Made by a program: the position numbers and the translations under genes
Assembly: GCA_918807975.1 (NCBI GenBank)
Contig: OU964918.1
Span: 35,572,477-35,636,476, forward strand
DNA: 64,000 nt
DNA from: Aplidium turbinatum
Lineage: Eukaryota > Chordata > Ascidiacea > Aplousobranchia > Polyclinidae
Reading direction: 5' to 3'
Notes under the pieces: model-generated
What the model saw: the letters and a program-made list of their open reading frames with translations, nothing else
The model's database searches: none
What the model was told of the DNA's origin: nothing
Shown: one piece after another, positions 62,001-64,000 of the stretch
How positions within the stretch are numbered: the first letter of the stretch is position 1
Layout: each line of letters opens with the position of its first letter

Positions 62001-63076
62001 ATTTAGAGAATGAAGATAAACTAGTGGCACCATAGGGCTTTTGGAAAATGAAGTGGGTTAAGTATAATCAAAGATTTGCATTTTATAATGCAATAAATAG
62101 TTCAGAAGATTAATCATGTGTCTTTTTCTATAGCACTGTATCTAGCACAGATATGAGATAAAACATAAAAAGTAAACTTAATACACAGATGAATTCATAT
62201 TTGTGACGCAATGACACATTGAGAGAAAAATATCATTTATAATATATTATAAATACACTGATAGAAAAAGAATAAACATAAACTACATGTAAGTACTGCA
62301 AGTGGAGGCAAATTATTACAATATTGTGCTTGAAATTTGCAATTATGTTGCACTATTCTGCACAGGTGCAGATGGTCTACAAACATTCCACTGTACCAGC
62401 TGCTCTGCAGTCTGGATCTTGGCGATAATGGCGGCTTTCCAACTGCAAATCTTTGTCTTCATTGTTTTCTATCTCTGACTGTTCGCTTAATAATTTTTCT
62501 TTTGTTTTCTATAAATTATTTCAAATAATAATAATAAATTTTTCGATTTAATAATAATAACTTTGTTTGAAGCTCTATTTACCTATCAACAAGACAATAC
62601 TATTGGTTTTTTAAATCAAATCTAGTTTAGTTTTTCTTTTTCAATGCCAAGTTAATATAACAGTAAAAATCTCAAAATCACATCAGCAAACACTGCAAAG
62701 AATTAATTAATCACGTTTATATTTCACCAAGTAAATAGGTTCTACAGTGAAATTACTAGCCACGAAGGAAATACTAACCAACAAATACATTATCAAATGA
62801 TCATGCTAATAATAATAGTAACAGCAATTATATAGCACCACATCCACAGTGTAAAGTATGCTCCTGGGCACTGTAGCCTACATCATGATGGTGAAAAAAT
62901 AATAAGGTCTTTTCAGTCACAATGTTCAGTAGGCCTGTTATATAATGTTTTCAAGCAAATTTTAAATTCATTTAAATTTTCAAAGTATGATGTACCTTAA
63001 GGTATGCATGGGTTCGTTCTTGACGCATAAATGACACCAAATCATCTGATTGCTTCATAGCAAATGAAGACTCCAA
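41100..63076 (-). CDS. TTC17: TTC17, tetratricopeptide repeat protein, 26 exons, N-terminal exon(s) missing
   Basis: Exons 5' to 3': 63076-62996, 62478-62397, 58634-58567, 57917-57807, 57200-57084, 56761-56604, 56504-56288, 54853-54670, 54393-54236, 53784-53701, 53604-53545, 53208-53102, 52567-52393, 52090-51998, 51436-51282, 50458-50389, 50184-49990, 48535-48476, 48274-48238, 48041-47920, 47048-46930, 46424-46350, 45900-45756, 45540-45409, 42260-42066 and 41207-41100. They sum to 1,036 codons with TAG, and every junction keeps phase. DDLVSFMRQERTHAYLK, ENNEDKD and SRHYRQDPDC match the TTC17 N-terminus. There are three TPR clusters: WVLYDLAGYYWRMKG, WVLYNLAALFWRVNG, and SWKSYFAASYFWRISG with the C-terminal exons. 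A coiled coil contains LENQHLSLQRTLQELQKY. In vertebrates TTC17 promotes actin polymerisation in ciliogenesis; that role is transferred by family. The signal-peptide exon should lie beyond 63076. Confidence 0.93.
41831..42019. mobile_element. MITE with CAGTAGAACTCGGTTAATCC ends, second copy
   Basis: Close relative of 38788-38961 with the same GATCCGGATTAACCG interior units. It lies in the last TTC17 intron, 46 bp from the exon starting at 42066. Confidence 0.75.
42367..44458 (+). mobile_element. MULE DNA transposon with GTTCGTAAA-repeat ends
   Basis: Exact 9-bp duplication CAATATAAA at 42358-42366 and 44459-44467, the size typical of Mutator-like elements. The terminal regions (42378-42560 and 44325-44455) are clusters of TTGTTCGTAAA/TTCTTCGTAAA units, inverted at the right end (TTTACGAACAATT). 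Outermost bases GGT...ACC match. It holds a single-exon transposase. Position: a TTC17 intron, opposite strand. Confidence 0.9.
42670..44031 (+). CDS. MULE transposase with FLYWCH zinc finger
   Basis: 453 codons. The N-terminal FLYWCH-type finger (residues about 10-65) has YWKCEHFNKKCPARI and GEHNH. The MULE catalytic domain has HWYADGTFKTVP (first Asp), ETIMTDFEMAMVNA (second Asp), GCFFHLCQCIWRK and TNNSIEGWHRGF (acidic residue region). TAG at 44029-44031 is followed in frame by RQDFQDDEICDYLRGIAHN and TAA. Such a YLRGIAHN tail is usual, so the TAG probably removes the last 24 residues or so. Otherwise the frame is uninterrupted, pointing to recent activity. The start Met at 42670 is followed directly by the conserved N-terminal FVSSEKGK segment. 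Confidence 0.92.
   Translation: MALQFVSSEKGKPKLLYSGQLYYKDYSALNAQGQETTYWKCEHFNKKCPARITTAMAAIVQSRGEHNHAGDAGHVEAAKVMENIRCAAKDSRDAPSYLVSAKTIGLSQATAAKLPSVQSMKRAVTQVRLKENARPAIPHSLRDIVLPVEYKQTFAGVTFLAYDSGPGDNRVVLFATERNLQLLARSKHWYADGTFKTVPSMFEQLSLYTIHGLKENTSVPLVYALLGDKRRGTYIHLLQKIKELLPAVAVPETIMTDFEMAMVNAVSREYPLSTHRGCFFHLCQCIWRKTQSSGLKEQYETSAEFALRLRMLSSLAFVPIDEVSRAFDILIDGNVLPDVAQPGIDYFEDTWVGRPDRRQGRRPPMFPIQTWNCYDGVLSGLPKTNNSIEGWHRGFMFQVSANHPDIWKFISAIKREQNLNEVHIEQYVSGQAGPPPKKKYKDSAERLTRVVRT
44501..45408. other. TTC17 intron with dispersed repeat
   Basis: Holds the 44715-44975 relative of 510-757. The remainder is AT-rich with no recognised features. Confidence 0.5.
44715..44975. repeat. Dispersed repeat, partner of 510-757
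   Basis: Same order of blocks as at 510-757: AAGTACATTTCAGCTACTGC, TTGCTGAAATGTTG, ACAACTGCTCAGTTG, GGAGACTCT. Termini unknown. Confidence 0.65.
46750..46838. mobile_element. Palindromic MITE, CCCAGACAG family
   Basis: CCCAGACAGGAAATCGG to TTGTTGGCTGGG with TTCAACGTCTACCGACGTTC at the centre; flanked by TA on both sides. Diverged copy in a TTC17 intron. Confidence 0.7.
47207..47600. mobile_element. Degraded element rich in GAGCTGGAGC
   Basis: Begins near CAGAGCTTTGGAGCTAAAGC and ends near GAGTTCCGAAGCTGGAGAG, with repeated GGAGCTGGAGC units throughout. Resembles hAT-type MITEs with GGAGC ends; no target duplication identified. Confidence 0.5.
48099..48181. mobile_element. Palindromic MITE, CCCAGACAG family
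   Basis: CCCAGACAGCACAACAATCG to TTGATTTGCTGTCT with an almost perfect inner palindrome TTCAACGTCTGCAGACGTTG. Lies 57 bp from a TTC17 exon. Confidence 0.8.
48962..49215. repeat. Tandem duplication, 142-bp unit
   Basis: TTATGTTTATTGTTGGAAG, ACGTAATTTAACGTGGAAAG and CACACATCATT recur with a 142-bp offset. Confidence 0.85.
49250..49395 (+). mobile_element. Penelope-type terminal fragment, family B
   Basis: Solo terminus containing the hammerhead at 49262-49308 followed by GTTGCTTTTACTTTCAATTTCATCAGATG. The same terminal block occurs at 58190-58320 and in reverse at 57965-58160, with a partial relative at 33265-33400. Confidence 0.6.
49262..49308 (+). ncRNA. Hammerhead ribozyme, Penelope-type family B
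   Basis: Helix I TTCGCT (49262-49267) pairs with AGTGAA (49303-49308). Core CTGAGGA at 49268-49274, one unpaired T, helix II GCGC/GCGC, then GAAAC. The minimal helix III is AC paired with GT, giving a GTC cleavage triplet at 49300-49302. All invariant residues present. Confidence 0.72.
51097..51168. mobile_element. Diverged palindromic MITE relative
   Basis: AAATCAGTTCTTTTGCACATC to TTTGCTGGCTGGGTT with TTCAACGTCAATAAACGCTA in the middle. It matches the CCCAGACAG family weakly at both ends and at the centre. Confidence 0.5.
52209..52289. mobile_element. Palindromic MITE, CCCAGACAG family
   Basis: CCCAGGCAACAAATCAACCG to AATTTGCTGTCTGGG around CAACGTCTGCAGACGTT. In a TTC17 intron, 118 bp upstream of an exon boundary. 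Confidence 0.78.
55143..55756. other. TTC17 intron, no gene recognised
   Basis: AT-rich; GGGTTGTTAAAAAACG near 55169 and CAGGGTTGTAGTGGCTGC-like sequence (reverse) near 55685-55705 may be ends of a decayed element, but no duplication was found. Confidence 0.4.
55757..55815. mobile_element. Truncated palindromic MITE, CCCAGACAG family
   Basis: Only the right two-thirds: CAACGTCTGCAGACGTTAAG then CGGCTGATTTGCTGTCTGG. Confidence 0.7.
57965..58320. mobile_element. Penelope-type inverted terminal pair, family B
   Basis: About 57965-58160 (reverse) and 58190-58320 (forward) are inverted copies of the same terminal block, each with hammerhead sequence, the forward one decayed. No coding lies between them. 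Inverted terminal copies are common in Penelope-like insertions. Confidence 0.65.
58083..58129 (-). ncRNA. Hammerhead ribozyme, Penelope-type family B, reverse copy
   Basis: Read on the minus strand: TTCGCT, CTGAGGA, unpaired T, helix II GCGCA/TGCGC, GAAAC, GTC, AGTGAA. Compared with 49262-49308 the stem II flank differs (A to T on one arm) and gains one pair. All core residues retained. Confidence 0.7.
58960..59315 (-). pseudogene. hAT/ZMYM-like transposase N-terminal fragment
   Basis: The minus strand reads SKRRRDDNAKATSSTNERRD before the nested insertion (61380-61309) and EESSASRMDSGEVNISGN then PAPFDVSMLPNQLP after it, followed by a frame change. The Ser/Asp/Glu-rich N-terminus leading to a PFD.S.LP.....P motif is typical of ZMYM1-like hAT proteins. 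Identification is tentative. Confidence 0.5.
59712..59755 (-). ncRNA. Hammerhead ribozyme, Penelope family A, inverted terminal copy
   Basis: Exact reverse complement of 61135-61178; see that entry for pairing. Confidence 0.72.
60152..60968 (+). CDS. Penelope-like RT thumb plus GIY-YIG endonuclease fragment
   Basis: The frame opens near 60152 with TIAFLDVEIEIKG and WIWRKPTNTG, the end of the Penelope RT domain. It continues through SGLILCLLSRARLVCSDDQL (thumb) and a linker. NVVYKFSCLRDANQTYIGMS (the GIY-YIG nuclease start, here TYIG) and LLTRAGEHLNPN follow, with the conserved SAIKEHIASC and IMEALRIKRNNPSLNRQ. The RT catalytic core is absent. The GIY-YIG nuclease nicks DNA for target-primed reverse transcription in intact relatives. 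Confidence 0.88.
61135..61178 (+). ncRNA. Hammerhead ribozyme, Penelope family A, 3' terminal copy
   Basis: Helix I AATTC (61135-61139) pairs with GAGTT (61174-61178), with one G-U. CTGATGA at 61140-61146, a bulged G, helix II GACAC/GTGTC with loop ACGTAC, GAAA at 61164-61167. The 3-bp helix III AAC/GTT leads to cleavage after T at 61173. All invariant core bases are present. Confidence 0.75.
61976..62396. other. TTC17 intron, nothing recognised
   Basis: AT-rich spacer with a short TA run at about 61977-61992. No repeat or exon identified. Confidence 0.5.
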
Positions 63077-63581
63077 CTGAAATATACAATTTTAGCTCTA
63101 TAACTTTTATATCAAAAAATTAATAATAATTAATAGAAACCTATTTCTACAGTGAGAAATAAAAACAATCTACAAAGCTATGACATGCTATCCAAAAACA
63201 TAAGTAGTCAAGTGGGGTAAAAAAAACACTTACCATTTTACATCTAAAATGAGTAGATTAAATCGCTCTGTTTTGCCTTTTTGCTTAGCATTGAGCACTT
63301 TTTGTAGTATTAATAGTTTTAATTGTTTTAAAATGAGTAGATATTCCCTCAACTTTTTCAGTTACTGTTTAAGTTGTCTCTGGTGAATACTTTGGGGGGT
63401 AGAGGAAAAAAATTGGATTTAACAAACAAGAGATATGTTCAATACAGTAAATATGGCAAGCAAAGGGTGCAAAAAAAGTTTCGGAGGAATTAATTAAAGG
63501 TTTTTGCTCAGTTTTAGTGATTGGTAGTATGAATGTTTAAATGTTATATTGTGAGTACTATGTTGTGAGGCTACTTGATGC
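63077..63581. other. TTC17 5' intron
   Basis: AT-rich. It contains the 63255-63325 relative of the tandem hammerhead unit. No signal-peptide exon was recognised. Confidence 0.5.
63255..63325 (-). repeat. Relative of the retrozyme-like unit interior, without hammerhead
   Basis: Reverse complement of about 6735-6812: ACTATTAATACTACAAAAAG, GCTCAATGCTAAGCAAAAAG and GGCAAAACAGAGCGATTTAA correspond block by block. The flanking hammerhead portion is absent. Confidence 0.75.
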
Positions 63582-63752
63582 CGGAATGGCCCGCTTCGGC
63601 GAGACCGATTCGGCTAGACCGATTCGGCTAGTCCGAATCGGCAAGTTCTCTATTCGGCGAGTGCGCTATTCGGCGAGTGCGCTATTCGGCGAGTTTTTGA
63701 AATTTTTGAAAGGAAATTATCGGGTACCGTAGCCTAATTATAATTGCCGTTT
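63582..63752. mobile_element. Partial copy of the arm-repeat family with CGGCGAG/CGGCTAG units
   Basis: Starts CGGAATGGCCCGCTTCGG, with units CGGCTAG and CGGCGAG. The core ATTATCGGGTACCGTAGCC and TAATTGCCGTTTTTA follows, then it breaks off into a palindrome (TTTTAACGGTCGCTAATCG) at about 63753-63805. The opposite arm is missing. Confidence 0.75.
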
Positions 63753-64000
63753 TTACATCGTTTTAACGGTCGCTAATCGACCGTTAAAACGATTGAAATC
63801 GTGCAGGAAGGAATAAAAATAATTTCCTTTCAATCCAAGCTGTAGGCCACACATTTGTTGATCCAAACTAATCATTTTAACTATTTAAAAGTACTAACTT
63901 ATAGACATAAACATGATTTATTTTTGTTTGTTTGTAACGTTTTATTTTTTTTTATTTTCCCTTCATATCTTAAATTTTTCTGAAGGTGTTGCAACCGTGC
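63753..64000. other. Palindrome and AT-rich window end
   Basis: CGTTTTAACGGTCG and CGACCGTTAAAACG form a 14-bp inverted repeat at about 63760-63800, a possible further MITE. The remaining 200 bp show nothing. Confidence 0.45.

Noticed and set aside
63205-63245. Tiny TTC17 5' exon near the donor-like ACTTACCATTTT
   Set aside because: It would be only about ten bases with no similarity to support it.

Overview
This is eukaryotic (animal) genomic DNA, AT-rich, with short spliced exons, GT-AG introns and a very dense load of transposable elements. The three host genes are all animal families: a WDR49/WDR64-type WD40 protein, a NIPA magnesium transporter and TTC17. An invertebrate deuterostome seems likely and I lean towards an ascidian tunicate, but nothing in the window proves the species.

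Layout. 1-428 is the right part of a short repeat whose interior is a telomere-like C/A-rich array. 2143-11854 (+) holds nine exons of the WD40 gene, whose 5' end is missing. Its introns carry several hAT-like elements and a tandem pair of hammerhead ribozymes. 11855-15755 is intergenic and repeat-filled. 15756-19860 (-) holds the first three coding exons of NIPA; I could not find its later exons. 20000-41000 shows no host gene. It contains a 5'-truncated LINE, a 4.7 kb foldback-like element with tandem-repeat arms (22617-27285), and a 7 kb hAT transposon (31237-38377) opened up by nested insertions. 41100-63076 (-) is TTC17: 26 exons whose reading phases all join, giving 1,035 residues and lacking only the N-terminal exon(s). 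Its introns hold a near-intact FLYWCH/MULE transposon, palindromic MITEs, and a three-level nest of transposons with a Penelope-like element at the core.

Two themes stand out. First, hammerhead-ribozyme motifs occur in at least four unrelated sequence families: a 168-nt tandem unit at 6653-6858, a solitary one at 18646-18692, and two Penelope-type families (59712-59755, 61135-61178 and 35217-35259; 49262-49308 and 58083-58129). Second, several DNA elements have ends built from short units repeated in inverted orientation: the foldback element, the MULE, and a family with CGGTGAG/CGGCTAG/CGGCGAG units. In that last family the unit sequence differs between copies but, in the clearest cases, agrees between the two ends of one copy.

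Many transposon boundaries are supported by exact 8-bp or 9-bp target-site duplications read directly from the sequence. All calls come from reading by eye; no database search or folding program was run.
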